The notes under the pieces: model-generated | Told to the model about the DNA's origin: nothing | Databases searched by the model: none | Seen by the model: only the letters and a program-made list of their open reading frames with translations | Program-made: the position numbers and the translations under genes | Assembly: GCF_028688795.1 (NCBI RefSeq) | Contig: NZ_JAQTXM010000007.1 | Location: forward strand, 62,001 to 126,000 | DNA: 64,000 nucleotides | From: Rhodoferax sp. | GTDB taxonomy: Bacteria; Pseudomonadota; Gammaproteobacteria; Burkholderiales; Burkholderiaceae_C | Reading direction: 5' to 3' | Shown here: positions 31,714 through 41,180 of the stretch, one piece after another | How the letters are laid out: the number at the start of each line of letters is the position of its first letter | Numbering within the stretch: the stretch's first letter is position 1

Positions 31714-32091
31714 ATGTTTAACTTGACCGACGCCGCTGCAAAGCAGATTCAACAGGCGGCTGATGCCAGTGGTACCAGCGAAATGGCGCTGCGAGTGGCA
31801 GCAAAAAAAGATGCTGACGGCGCATTGCAATACGGTATGGGCTTTGATCATCCCAACGAAGACGACATGAAGCTGGACCTTCAGGGTGTTGCCGTTGTCA
31901 TTAACGGAGAGTCGCAGGCGTTGCTGTTTGACACCGTGCTGGATTTTGTGGAGCTCAATCCGGGCGAGTTCAATTTTATTTTCATGCATGCCAGCCATCC
32001 GTCATGTGGTGTGGACACAGCGGGCTCTGGCGGGTGTGCTAGCGGTGGATGCAGCAGTGGTGGTTGCGGCAGCAAAGGCCTCACCCATTGA
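31714..32091 (+). CDS. dsrR: DsrR, A-type (IscA-like) protein
   Basis: 125 aa, IscA/HesB fold: [37 protein letters not shown] and [14 protein letters not shown]. It lacks the regular three-cysteine IscA pattern, as does known DsrR, which influences DsrAB formation post-transcriptionally in Allochromatium. The C-terminus is a Gly/Ser/Cys run with three GGC units ([19 protein letters not shown]), possibly metal-binding. Its start has RBS AAGGAG. Confidence 0.9.
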   Translation: MFNLTDAAAKQIQQAADASGTSEMALRVAAKKDADGALQYGMGFDHPNEDDMKLDLQGVAVVINGESQALLFDTVLDFVELNPGEFNFIFMHASHPSCGVDTAGSGGCASGGCSSGGCGSKGLTH

Positions 32092-32108
32092 AAGCAGATG
32101 TGAAGCCC

Positions 32109-32882
32109 ATGAAGCCAAACCTTGGTAAGGTCTACCTGGTGGGTGCTGGCCCTGGCGACCCGGAGCTGCTCACACTGCGGGCTGTGCGTTTGCTTCAAAA
32201 AGCTGATGTCATTGTTTATGACAATCTGGTGTCACCCGGTGTGCTTGACTTTGTCCCACCTGCAGCAGAGCGAATTTACGCCGGCAAGCGACGCAACGAG
32301 CACACCTTGCGCCAGGAGCAGATCAACAGTTTGCTGGTCAAGCTTGCGGGGGAGGGTAAGCAGGTCGTGCGACTAAAAGGCGGCGACCCTTTCATATTCG
32401 GTCGTGGTGGTGAAGAATTGCAAACGCTCGCTGCACATGGTGTGGCTTTTGAAGTGGTTCCGGGCGTGACCGCAGCCTCTGGTGTGTCAAGTTATGCCGG
32501 CATTCCGCTCACGCACAGGGACTATGCACAGTGCTGCTTGTTTGTCACGGGACACCTCAAAGATGGCACGGCTGACTTGGATTGGCCGAGTCTGGTCAGA
32601 CTAAACCAGACCGTGGTGATTTACATGGGCTTGGGCGGGTTGCCTGAAATCTGTCGTCAGATGATGGCGCACGGTGCTGCCTCAAACCTGCCCATTGCTG
32701 TTGTGCAAGACGGCAGCATCGTCACGCAAAAAGTAGTCACAGGAACTTTGGCGGACATGCCTGAAAAAGTGGCTCAAGCCGGTTTGAAATCCCCGTGTCT
32801 CACAATCATTGGTGAAGTTGTCAAATTGCACGAAGAGTTGGCTTGGTTTAACCCGGTCCAAAGTGAGGTGGCTGCGCGATGA
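32109..32882 (+). CDS. cobA: Uroporphyrinogen-III C-methyltransferase
   Basis: 257 aa from the ATG at 32109 (a TTG at 32088 is possible). SAM-binding [36 protein letters not shown] and [20 protein letters not shown] define the SUMT family. It makes precorrin-2, the precursor of sirohaem needed by DsrAB. Dehydrogenase and chelatase steps are not encoded here (no CysG fusion). It ends the dsr operon, convergent with the response-regulator gene. Confidence 0.94.
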   Translation: MKPNLGKVYLVGAGPGDPELLTLRAVRLLQKADVIVYDNLVSPGVLDFVPPAAERIYAGKRRNEHTLRQEQINSLLVKLAGEGKQVVRLKGGDPFIFGRGGEELQTLAAHGVAFEVVPGVTAASGVSSYAGIPLTHRDYAQCCLFVTGHLKDGTADLDWPSLVRLNQTVVIYMGLGGLPEICRQMMAHGAASNLPIAVVQDGSIVTQKVVTGTLADMPEKVAQAGLKSPCLTIIGEVVKLHEELAWFNPVQSEVAAR

Positions 32883-32900
32883 AGCCTGGCTTTGTCAGCG

Positions 32901-33599
32901 TTAGCTCTTGATTTTGTGATTGTGATCGCCGATGGCCTTGGCGCCATCGGGTGTGCTGCGGTATTCAAACGAAAAAACCGCTGCTTCCACCCGCGACCGT
33001 AAATTGAGCTTGTCCATGATGTGGCGCACGTGCAGCTTGACAGTGTTGTGGCTGATATCAAGCGCCTTTGCGATGACCTTGTTGCTCTGTCCGCTGGCAA
33101 CATGGTCAAGCACCTGGCGTTCACGCTCGGTTAACGTTGCAACCAGATCACCCATGGCCGAGCCTTTCGGGCCAGTTTGAAGAATCTGGGCGAACTTCAG
33201 CATCATCGCTGACGCGACCACCATTTCGCCGCGCGCAGCACGGCCAATGGCGTCTATCACCTCTTCGGGCTCCATGTCTTTGAGCAAGTAGCCACGTACC
33301 CCGGCCCGCAACGCGGCAGACATGTCGTCTTCGTTGTCACTCATCGTGAGGATCACCACAGGCGTGTCGAGTTCCCCTGCGCGAATCATCCTCAGCACGC
33401 TCAGGCCATCAGTCTGGGCCAGCCGCAAGTCCAGAACAAGCAAATCTGGCTGGTGCTCGCGTAGCATGGGCATCACCAAATCCGGGTTGCCAGTGGCCGC
33501 GACGACGGCCATGCCACCCCGGTGCTCCAACAATTCGGTCAGGCCGCTTCTACACAGCGAATGGTCGTCGACCAGCATGATGCGTGTTTTAGTGGTCAT
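32901..33599 (-). CDS. NarL-family response regulator
   Basis: 232 aa. The receiver domain has the acidic pair in IMLVDDHSLCRSG, phospho-Asp in LLVLDLRLAQTDG, and Lys in YLLKDMEPEEV. The LuxR-type HTH is LTERERQVLDHVASGQSNKVIAKALDIS (shown in part) with LNLRSRVEAAVF. It overlaps its kinase gene by 4 nt. Located between dsrR-cobA and soeABC, it is the best local candidate for recognising the two-part motif at tusA, dsr and soe. Confidence 0.93.
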   Translation of the reverse strand: MTTKTRIMLVDDHSLCRSGLTELLEHRGGMAVVAATGNPDLVMPMLREHQPDLLVLDLRLAQTDGLSVLRMIRAGELDTPVVILTMSDNEDDMSAALRAGVRGYLLKDMEPEEVIDAIGRAARGEMVVASAMMLKFAQILQTGPKGSAMGDLVATLTERERQVLDHVASGQSNKVIAKALDISHNTVKLHVRHIMDKLNLRSRVEAAVFSFEYRSTPDGAKAIGDHNHKIKS

Positions 33600-34807
33600 G
33601 ATGCTCTATCACTTGCTGTGTTGTTGCGCGGAATGCTCAAGCGCACCCGCGTACCGATGCCGTCGTTGCTGCCCACTTCGAGGCGACCGTTCAAGCGATG
33701 TGCCCGGCTTTGCATGATGTCCAGACCAAAGTGCGTAGAGGGCACCATGGGTCGGGCAGAAGTCACAATGGTTGCGACAGAGGGCTCGTCCATTCCCAAT
33801 CCGTCATCTTCGATTAGAAATTCAAGATGCTGAGAGGTTTGGCTGATCAGCACCACGGCATGGCGTGCCATGGAGTGTTTGGCGATGTTCGCCAGTGCTT
33901 CCTGAATGATGTAAAACACCTGCACTTCCTGCTCATCCGTCAGGTTCAGGTTGGATGCCGAATTGCGTATTTCAAGTGCGATGGCATTTTTGGTAAAAAA
34001 GCTGTCTGCGATGGTGCCCAGTGCGTGTAGCAAGCCAAGTGGGTCCATGCGTGTGCGGAAGTAAGTCATGACCTCCCGCAGGTTGTCATGCACTTCGGTC
34101 ACTGCCGTTTTCAGGTCTGAGAAATACTTCAGGGCCTTTTCCTCATCATGGGCCACGATGGCATCGCTCAATAGCGGCAACCGCATTCGGGCGTAGGCCA
34201 GTGTTTGTGCCAGCGCATCGTGTACCTCGTTGACCATATCCTGACGCTCTTTCATCACCGTCACTCGCAAACGCTCGCGCTCAATGCGGGCGTTGTGCAA
34301 AGACAACCCCAACAACTGACCAATCAGTCGCAGCAGGGTTTCTGTCGGCGCGTCAATCTTTCGGTTGCTCTCGAAAAACAAGTTATAGATGCCGAGAATT
34401 TGCTGGTTGTGGTTTAGCGAAATGGCCAGAACACTCTTACATTTCAATCCAAAATACTTTGAGTCGCCGCCGTGCTTGCTGCATGACGATACGTCTTCAA
34501 TCCAAGCCAAGGCATCGGCATTGGCTGCCATGCCGCATACGCCGCAGTGCCGGTCAACCAGTCGCTCAGAGTCCACCAGATCACTTGGTAGCCCCTGCTG
34601 CGCGATCAATCGCAAGAATTTGCCGTCGTCCGTCAATATCCGAACAGCCCCCGCTTGCGCGCCGGCCAAGGCAATGATCGCGTCCAGAAAACGTGACAAC
34701 AACGCTTCTATGTCCTCAGGCATGACAAGATCTGATGCCAGTAATGTGGCAACGAACGCAACGTCCGAAGAATTTGGTTTGGCAGGAAAGGCAGTGATTG
34801 AACGCAT
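33596..34807 (-). CDS. Soluble NarX-like histidine kinase with a GAF cysteine cluster
   Basis: 403 aa from the ATG at 34807 (a TTG at 34849 would add 14). No transmembrane segment. A GAF-like domain spans about 25-175; inside it four cysteines, C88-x2-C91-x17-C109-x13-C123, lie in DRHCGVCGMAAN and VSSCSKHGGDSKYFGLKCK. A HisKA_3 dimerisation helix (MVNEVHDALAQTLAYARMRL) and an HATPase domain with EDDGLGMDE follow. Cytoplasmic sensing, with cysteines possibly binding Fe-S, haem or persulfide, fits a sulfur-metabolism kinase. Divergent from soeA. Confidence 0.9.
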   Translation of the reverse strand: MRSITAFPAKPNSSDVAFVATLLASDLVMPEDIEALLSRFLDAIIALAGAQAGAVRILTDDGKFLRLIAQQGLPSDLVDSERLVDRHCGVCGMAANADALAWIEDVSSCSKHGGDSKYFGLKCKSVLAISLNHNQQILGIYNLFFESNRKIDAPTETLLRLIGQLLGLSLHNARIERERLRVTVMKERQDMVNEVHDALAQTLAYARMRLPLLSDAIVAHDEEKALKYFSDLKTAVTEVHDNLREVMTYFRTRMDPLGLLHALGTIADSFFTKNAIALEIRNSASNLNLTDEQEVQVFYIIQEALANIAKHSMARHAVVLISQTSQHLEFLIEDDGLGMDEPSVATIVTSARPMVPSTHFGLDIMQSRAHRLNGRLEVGSNDGIGTRVRLSIPRNNTASDRAS

Positions 34808-34898
34808 CTTGGCTAAATATTTCGGACCATGGTAAGAGATAAATACCAACTTATGTATTGCGGAAAACCAAGGGGTGTGCGGATTTATTTCGCCATGC

Positions 34899-34942
34899 TA
34901 CCCATTTGGGCTACTTCCAACCACCCGTGGCGGTGATAGACG
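34899..34942 (+). promoter_or_regulatory. Two-part dsr-regulon motif, copy 3 (soeABC)
   Basis: TACCCATTTGGGCTA (34899-34913), 8 nt, then CACC-N6-GGTGATAGACG (34922-34942). Ends 114 nt before the soeA ATG. It also lies 92 bp upstream of the divergent kinase start. Confidence 0.82.
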
Positions 34943-35056
34943 CGATCGGTGACCTTGTTTTTAATAGGGTCACTTTGCATCTTTGTGAATGTCCGTTGGG
35001 TCAGCACAGTTCGCATTCCTTGTCTATTGCCAATTCAGTCAAAGAGCGCTCATCGC

Positions 35057-37993
35057 ATGTCTGTCATACCGATTCACGACCCTCTCCGCCCACCTCTGGC
35101 TGATGCCACGCTTGAAACGCGCAACACCACCTGCTACATGTGCGCCTGCCGCTGCGGCATCCGGGTGCACTTACGCAACGGCGAGGTGCGCTACATCGAA
35201 GGCAACCCCGAGCACCCGCTGAACCAGGGCGTGATCTGTGCCAAAGGATCTTCGGGCATCATGAAGCAATATTCGCCCGCCCGGCTGACCAAGCCGCTGC
35301 TTCGTAAACCCGGCAGCGACCGTGGCGAAGGCCAGTTCGAGGAAATCGAATGGGAGGTGGCCTTCTCCATGCTGGAAGAGCGTCTCGCGAAGATTCGCGC
35401 CACCGACCCCAAAAAGTTTGCCCTGTTCACCGGGCGTGACCAGATGCAGGCGCTCACCGGTCTGTTCGCACGCCAGTTTGGCACGCCCAACTACGCTGCC
35501 CACGGTGGCTTTTGCTCAGTCAACATGGCCGCCGGGATGATATACACCATCGGCGGCTCGTTCTGGGAGTTTGGCGGCCCCGATCTGGAGCGCGCCAAGC
35601 TGTTTGTGATGATCGGCACCGCCGAAGACCACCACTCCAACCCGATGAAGGCGGCCCTGAGCAAGTTCAAACGCAACGGTGGCCGCTTTGTGTCGATCAA
35701 CCCGGTGCGCACCGGCTACTCGGCCATTGCCGACGAGTGGGTGCCGATCAAACCCGGCACCGACGGCGCGCTGTTACTGGCCTTGATTCATGAACTCATC
35801 AAACTCGGCCTGTACGACCGCGAGTTTCTGGCCCGCTACACCAATGCCGGCCAACTGGTTAACCAGGACAGCGCCAGCGACGACTTCGGCATGTTCCTTC
35901 GCAACCCCGAGGGCGACATCGGCAACCCGCTGCGCCCGGCCAATTTCAAATGGTGGGACCGGCTCACCGAACGAGACGTAGCTGACCACAAGGAAGGCGC
36001 CGACCCGGCCCTGCTCGGCCACTTCAAACTGCCCGACGGCACCGCCGCCGTGCCCGCCTTTCAGCTGCTCGAAGAACGCGTCAAACCCTACACCCCCGAG
36101 TGGGCCGAAGGCATTACCGGCATTCCAGCGGCCACCATCCGCCGCCTGGCGCACGAGATGGGCATCACCGCGCGGGATCAAAAAATTGAGCTACCCATCG
36201 CCTGGACCGACAGCTGGGGCAAGCGCCACCACTCGGTCACCGGCAACCCGGTGGCTTTTCATGCCATGCGCGGCCTGGCGGCGCACTCCAACGGCTTTCA
36301 GACCATTCGTTCGCTGTCAATTTTGATGTCGATGCTGGGCACCATCGACCGCCCGGGCGGCTTCCGCCACAAAGCGCCCTACCCGCGTGCCGTACCGCCC
36401 AATGCCCGCCCGCCCAAAGGGCCGCAGGCCGTCAAACCCAACACGCCGCTGGATGGCGCGCCGCTGGGCTGGCCCGAGAGCCCGGACGATTTGTTTGTGG
36501 ACGACCAGGGCCAGCCGGTGCGCATCGACAAAGGCTTCTCCTGGGAGCACCCGTTGTCGGCCCACGGCCTGATGCACAACGTCATCACCAACGCCTGGAA
36601 AGGTGACCCCTACCGCATCGACACCTTGCTGATCTTCATGGCAAACATGGCGTGGAACTCCACCATGAACACGTCTGAAGTGCGCAACATGCTCAACGAC
36701 AAGCACACCGAGGGCGAGCACAGCGAGGGCGAGCACAGCGGCGAGTACAAGATTCCGTTCCTGGTGGTGTGCGACGCCTTCCAGTCAGAGATGACCGCCT
36801 TTGCCGACCTGATCCTGCCCGACACCACGTACCTGGAACGCAACGATTGCATGTCGATGCTGGACCGCCCGATCTCCGAGTTCGATGGCCCGGCCGACTC
36901 GGTGCGCATTCCGGTGGTGGCACCCAAAGGCCAGTGCAAACCGTTCCAGGAGGTACTGGTGGAGCTGGCCGGGCGCCTCAAGTTGCCCGCCTTCACGCAG
37001 TCAGATGGCAGCCGCAAGTTCAAGGGCTACACCGACTTCATCGTCAACTACGAAACCGCGCCGGGCTCCGGCATCGGCTTCCTGGCGGGCTGGCGCGGCA
37101 AGAGCGGAGAGAAATCCATGCGCGGCGAGCCCAACCCCAAGCAGTGGGAAATGTACGAAAAAAACAACTGCGTCTTCCATTACGCGATGCCGCTAGAACA
37201 CCAGTACATGCGCAACTGGAACCAAGGCTACATGGACTGGGCGCAACAGGTCGGCATCCGGCGCGACAAAGACCCGATCGTGATCCACATCTACTCTGAA
37301 TTTTTGCAGGGCTTTCGCCGCGCCGCGCAGGGCAAGCGCCCCGGCAAGCAGCCGCCAGACCATTTGCGCAAACGGGTGGAAACCTACTTCGACCCTCTGC
37401 CGTTTCATTACGTGCCGCTGGAAGTGCAGGCGACCGACACCGCCAAATACCCGCTCAACGCGATCACCCAGCGACCGATGGCGATGTACCACTCGTGGGA
37501 CTCGCAAAACGCCTGGTTGCGCCAAATTCACACACACAACTACCTGTTTGTCAGCCCCAGAACGGCCCAGGCGCAAGGCATTCTTGATGGTGGCTGGATG
37601 TGGGTTGAGTCACAGTGGGGCAAGGTGCGCTGCATGTGCCGCTACTCCGAAGCTGTAGAGCCCGGCACGGTCTGGACCTGGAACGCCATCGGCAAGTCCG
37701 CCGGGGCCTGGAATCTGAGTGCAGACGCCAATGAATCACAAAGAGGCTTTTTGCTCAACCACCTGATCTCGGAGGTGTTGCCGCCTTCAAGTGCCGGCAA
37801 AGCGATCTCCAACTCGGACCCCATTACCGGCCAGGCCGCCTGGTATGACGTGAAGGTCCGCATCTACAAGGCGGCGGATGACGAGCCGCAGCAAACGTCG
37901 CCGCAATTCAAGGCGGTACCTGCCGCTCCCGGTATGCGCCAGGTGTTGCCGCGCATTCAGGCTTATTTTGCGGGCAAGGGAGACACGAAATGA
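35057..37993 (+). CDS. soeA: SoeA, molybdopterin subunit of cytoplasmic sulfite dehydrogenase
   Basis: 978 aa from the ATG at 35057. CISM-family molybdoenzyme: N-terminal [4Fe-4S] site CYMCACRCGIRVHL and GVICAKGSSGIMKQYSP, Mo-bis-MGD domains throughout. In sulfur oxidisers SoeABC oxidises sulfite to sulfate on the cytoplasmic side. No Tat signal, agreeing with SoeA rather than periplasmic PsrA. A perfect 15-nt tandem duplication (36710-36739) encodes EGEHSEGEHS in a surface-type loop. Overlaps soeB by 4 nt. Confidence 0.94.
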   Translation: MSVIPIHDPLRPPLADATLETRNTTCYMCACRCGIRVHLRNGEVRYIEGNPEHPLNQGVICAKGSSGIMKQYSPARLTKPLLRKPGSDRGEGQFEEIEWEVAFSMLEERLAKIRATDPKKFALFTGRDQMQALTGLFARQFGTPNYAAHGGFCSVNMAAGMIYTIGGSFWEFGGPDLERAKLFVMIGTAEDHHSNPMKAALSKFKRNGGRFVSINPVRTGYSAIADEWVPIKPGTDGALLLALIHELIKLGLYDREFLARYTNAGQLVNQDSASDDFGMFLRNPEGDIGNPLRPANFKWWDRLTERDVADHKEGADPALLGHFKLPDGTAAVPAFQLLEERVKPYTPEWAEGITGIPAATIRRLAHEMGITARDQKIELPIAWTDSWGKRHHSVTGNPVAFHAMRGLAAHSNGFQTIRSLSILMSMLGTIDRPGGFRHKAPYPRAVPPNARPPKGPQAVKPNTPLDGAPLGWPESPDDLFVDDQGQPVRIDKGFSWEHPLSAHGLMHNVITNAWKGDPYRIDTLLIFMANMAWNSTMNTSEVRNMLNDKHTEGEHSEGEHSGEYKIPFLVVCDAFQSEMTAFADLILPDTTYLERNDCMSMLDRPISEFDGPADSVRIPVVAPKGQCKPFQEVLVELAGRLKLPAFTQSDGSRKFKGYTDFIVNYETAPGSGIGFLAGWRGKSGEKSMRGEPNPKQWEMYEKNNCVFHYAMPLEHQYMRNWNQGYMDWAQQVGIRRDKDPIVIHIYSEFLQGFRRAAQGKRPGKQPPDHLRKRVETYFDPLPFHYVPLEVQATDTAKYPLNAITQRPMAMYHSWDSQNAWLRQIHTHNYLFVSPRTAQAQGILDGGWMWVESQWGKVRCMCRYSEAVEPGTVWTWNAIGKSAGAWNLSADANESQRGFLLNHLISEVLPPSSAGKAISNSDPITGQAAWYDVKVRIYKAADDEPQQTSPQFKAVPAAPGMRQVLPRIQAYFAGKGDTK

Positions 37994-38718
37994 CCCAACT
38001 CGCCTTGGTCATCGACCTGAATGTGTGCGTGGGCTGCCATGCCTGCGTGACCAGTTGCAAGCAGTGGAATACCTCCGGCACAGCCGGGTCGCTGGTGGAC
38101 CTGAACCCCTACGGCAAAGACCCCAGCGGCACCTTCTTCAACCGGGTGCAAACCTTTGAGGTGGGAGAGTACCCCAACACGCAGACTGTCCACTTTCCCA
38201 AATCGTGTTTGCACTGCGAAGACCCGCCCTGCGTGCCGGTTTGCCCTACCGGCGCCAGCTACAAGCGCGCTGAAGACGGTATTGTGCTGGTGGACTACGA
38301 CAAGTGCATCGGTTGCAAATACTGCACCTGGGCCTGCCCATATGGTGCACGCGAGTTCGACGAAGAGCGCAAGGTCATGACCAAATGCACGCTGTGCGTG
38401 GACCGCGTCACTGACATCAAGCTGCCTGAGCCTGAACGCAAGCCGGCCTGTGTGCTGGCCTGTCCTGCCAATGCCCGCTTGTTTGGTGATGTGCATGACC
38501 CCGAATCGGTGGTTTCCAAGGCCATTGCCGAGCGTGGTGGCTATCAGCTCATGCCCGAGTGGGGCACGCGCCCGGCCAACCACTACCTGCCGAGGCGCAA
38601 GACCGAAATCCGCATTCACCCCGAAGACCTTGAGCGCGTGGACAACCCACGAAAAATCGACGCCCAGCAGCCCGAGCTTGGCCACCGCACTCCTGGCCGT
38701 GAAGACTTTGCAACCTGA
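37990..38718 (+). CDS. soeB: SoeB, four-cluster ferredoxin subunit
   Basis: 242 aa. Cluster motifs CVGCHACVTSCKQWN, CLHCEDPPCVPVCPTGAS, CIGCKYCTWACPYGAR and CTLCVDRVTDIKLP with CVLACPANAR. It carries electrons from SoeA to the membrane anchor. No signal peptide. The spacing to soeC is 14 nt. Confidence 0.95.
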   Translation: MTQLALVIDLNVCVGCHACVTSCKQWNTSGTAGSLVDLNPYGKDPSGTFFNRVQTFEVGEYPNTQTVHFPKSCLHCEDPPCVPVCPTGASYKRAEDGIVLVDYDKCIGCKYCTWACPYGAREFDEERKVMTKCTLCVDRVTDIKLPEPERKPACVLACPANARLFGDVHDPESVVSKAIAERGGYQLMPEWGTRPANHYLPRRKTEIRIHPEDLERVDNPRKIDAQQPELGHRTPGREDFAT

Positions 38719-38732
38719 CCTTAGAGCCCACC

Positions 38733-39674
38733 ATGCAGCCAGCTTTTTCTGTCATTTTTCTCACCACACTGATTGGTGCCGCTCAGGGCCTGTTTTTGGC
38801 GCTGTACGGCGCTGAGCTGACTGGTTTGGGTGGACTCTCCCCTGAAGACCACCAACGCTTTTTAGTCATTGGAAGTCTCGTTGCATTGGTGCTCACGAGT
38901 TTGGGCTTGATCGCCTCATTTTTTCACTTGGGCCATCCTGAGCGGGCCTGGCGCTCGGCCGCCATGTGGCGCACGTCCTGGTTGTCACGTGAAGTGATTG
39001 CGTTGCCGTTGTTCATGGCAGGGTTGTTCGTCTATGGTGTCGCCCATTTGATGGGTTTGAATGGCACGCTGTGGATTGGCGCCGTGGTCGTGGTGCTATG
39101 CCTGTCCCTGTTCGTGTGCACAGCCATGATTTACGCTTCGGTGCGGTTTTTACAGGAGTGGGCCAGTGCGCTCACGCTGATCAACTACTTCTTGCTGGGT
39201 TGTGCCTCCGGCTTGACGCTGGCGACTGCGCTGGCTGCCATTTTGGGTGCATCTGATTGGGCAGCAGCTTACGCTTGGGGTGCTGGCTTGCTAACAGTGC
39301 TGGCTTTTTTTACACGCAGTGCCTCCCTTTTGCGCAATGCCCGACTCAAGCCCAAATCAAATCTGCAAAGCGCCATTGGCATCAAACACCCACGAATCGT
39401 GCAAAAGGCGCAGGGGTTCATGGGCGGATCATTTAATACCCGCGAGTTCTTTCATGGGCGCACGGCGCAGATGCTGCGCTCGGTCAAATGGACTTTCCTG
39501 TTGATGGTGTTTCCACTGCCGCTGCTGTGCCTGACCCTGGGTGTCAATGCCACCTCGACAGCGCTTTTGTTCCTGGCTTTTGCCCTGCAGTACACCGGCT
39601 TGCTGGCCGAGCGCTGGTTCTTCTTTGCGCAGGCCAATCACCCCCAGAATCTGTACTACCAAACCATTTCTTGA
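38733..39674 (+). CDS. soeC: SoeC, DmsC-type membrane anchor
   Basis: 313 aa, about eight transmembrane helices, DmsC/NrfD-like. Features include SFFHLGHPERAWRSAAMWRTSWLSREV, characteristic of DmsC-type anchors. It should deliver electrons from sulfite to the quinone pool. An overlapping frame continues into the next gene, whose own start lies after the soeC stop. Confidence 0.93.
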   Translation: MQPAFSVIFLTTLIGAAQGLFLALYGAELTGLGGLSPEDHQRFLVIGSLVALVLTSLGLIASFFHLGHPERAWRSAAMWRTSWLSREVIALPLFMAGLFVYGVAHLMGLNGTLWIGAVVVVLCLSLFVCTAMIYASVRFLQEWASALTLINYFLLGCASGLTLATALAAILGASDWAAAYAWGAGLLTVLAFFTRSASLLRNARLKPKSNLQSAIGIKHPRIVQKAQGFMGGSFNTREFFHGRTAQMLRSVKWTFLLMVFPLPLLCLTLGVNATSTALLFLAFALQYTGLLAERWFFFAQANHPQNLYYQTIS

Positions 39675-39736
39675 ACAATTTTTTTATTTTGCCGGTGGTT
39701 TCCAAACCGATCCGGTCGCAGGAGCACTACGATCCA

Positions 39737-40735
39737 ATGGGAATCATGAATAGTTTAGACAGTTGCTCCGGCCCGCTTTTACCAAGAAAATTGGCGCTTA
39801 TTGCTCGTGCCCTTATTGGTTTGGCGATGCTCATGCTTTTGGACGGTCCGGTGCATGCCGCTGCAGAAAGTGTCGTGCCTTCTTCGAGCCTGCCTTGGTG
39901 GTTTTGGCCGCTCGCCCTTTTTGTGACATGTTTCTTTATCGGCATAGTGGCCGTGCCTGCAGGCATTGGCGGTGGCACGTTGTTCGTGCCCATTATTGGC
40001 GGTTTTTTCCCGTTTCATCTTGACTTTGTGCGCGGTGCTGGTTTGCTGGTGGCACTGGCCAGCGCCTTGGCGGCAGGCCCCTTGCTGCTACGCGGTGGTT
40101 TGGCGAGCATGCGCTTGGCGTTGCCGTTGGCATTACTTGCGTCCATCAGTTCGATCTTCGGCGCCATGCTAGGCCTGGCCATGCCCGCATCAACAGTGCA
40201 AACTCTGCTGGGTGTGATTGTGCTGGGGATTGTGGTACTCATGTTGACAGCCAAAAAGTCAGAGTTTCCTCATGTTGCACAACCAGATAGGCTTTCCAGC
40301 GCCTTGGGAATACATGGCATCTTTATCGATGGTGCGTCAGGCCAAGCCATCAACTGGCAAGTGCATCGCACCCCCACGGGTTTGTTCATATTTTTGTTGA
40401 TTGGTGTCATGGCGGGTATGTTTGGCATTGGCGCCGGTTGGGCCAATGTGCCCGCGCTCAACCTGCTGATGGGGGCTCCTTTAAAAGTGTCGGCTGGTAC
40501 TTCGAGCCTGGTGTTGTCGCTGGTTGATTCGTCTGCGGCCTGGGTCTATATCAATCGGGGTGCCGTTTTGCCTATGATTGCCGTGCCATCAGTCGTCGGC
40601 ATGATGGCTGGCGCAAAGATTGGGGCGCGCTTGCTAAACGTGCTCAAAGGTTCCGTCATTCGCAAAATGGTCATTGGATTGCTGCTTTTTGCGGGTTTTC
40701 GCGCGCTGCTCAAGGGCTTGGGTATCTGGGTTTAA
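39737..40735 (+). CDS. TauE/SafE-family transporter, probable sulfite or sulfoacetate exporter
   Basis: 332 aa from the ATG at 39737 with AGGAG 12 nt upstream. About eight membrane helices in two repeats, each with the family Gly-rich motif: IVAVPAGIGGGTLFVPII and AGMFGIGAGWANVPALNLL. Family members export or import small sulfur-containing anions. Next to soeABC it may remove excess sulfite. It pairs with the DUF1634-like protein directly downstream. Confidence 0.88.
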   Translation: MGIMNSLDSCSGPLLPRKLALIARALIGLAMLMLLDGPVHAAAESVVPSSSLPWWFWPLALFVTCFFIGIVAVPAGIGGGTLFVPIIGGFFPFHLDFVRGAGLLVALASALAAGPLLLRGGLASMRLALPLALLASISSIFGAMLGLAMPASTVQTLLGVIVLGIVVLMLTAKKSEFPHVAQPDRLSSALGIHGIFIDGASGQAINWQVHRTPTGLFIFLLIGVMAGMFGIGAGWANVPALNLLMGAPLKVSAGTSSLVLSLVDSSAAWVYINRGAVLPMIAVPSVVGMMAGAKIGARLLNVLKGSVIRKMVIGLLLFAGFRALLKGLGIWV

Positions 40736-40749
40736 GGAATAACGACATC

Positions 40750-41178
40750 ATGAAAACACCCACTTCTGAGAATACTCAACTGCAGAAAGCTGAGGCCAAT
40801 CTTTACGCTTTATTGCTTGATTGGGGCACCCGTGTTGGATTGTTGGTGCTCGTATTTGGCTTTGCTGCGTACGTGCTTGGTTTTATCACCCCGCATGTTT
40901 CCCTGGATCAATTGCCTCAGCTCTGGAGTCAGCCGGTGGCTATCTACCTGCAAAAAACAGATACCCCAACAGGTTGGGGGTGGTTGGTGCATGCAGGCAA
41001 AGGAGACATGCTGAATTTGGTTGGTATCGCCATCTTGGCGGGTTGCTCTTTGCCGCCGCTACTGGGATTGATTCCGCTTTACCTCAAACGGCGTGACTAC
41101 GCTTATGCTGGAATTTGTGCTGCAATCATTCTGGTGTTGGTGCTGGCTGCATCTGGTGTTTTGAGCGGAGGCCATTGA
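40750..41178 (+). CDS. DUF1634-like membrane protein
   Basis: 142 aa with three predicted membrane segments (VGLLVLVFGFAAYVLGFI, LNLVGIAILAGCSLPPLLGL, AGICAAIILVLVLAASGVL). DUF1634 proteins commonly accompany TauE/SafE permeases and may be accessory subunits. Starts 14 nt after the permease gene; the universal stress gene follows 2 nt later. Confidence 0.8.
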   Translation: MKTPTSENTQLQKAEANLYALLLDWGTRVGLLVLVFGFAAYVLGFITPHVSLDQLPQLWSQPVAIYLQKTDTPTGWGWLVHAGKGDMLNLVGIAILAGCSLPPLLGLIPLYLKRRDYAYAGICAAIILVLVLAASGVLSGGH

Positions 41179-41180
41179 AC

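Noticed and set aside
39488-39736. Long N-terminal extension of the TauE/SafE-type transporter overlapping soeC
   Set aside because: A good RBS precedes the ATG at 39737, and the extension is out of frame with soeC codons and non-homologous.
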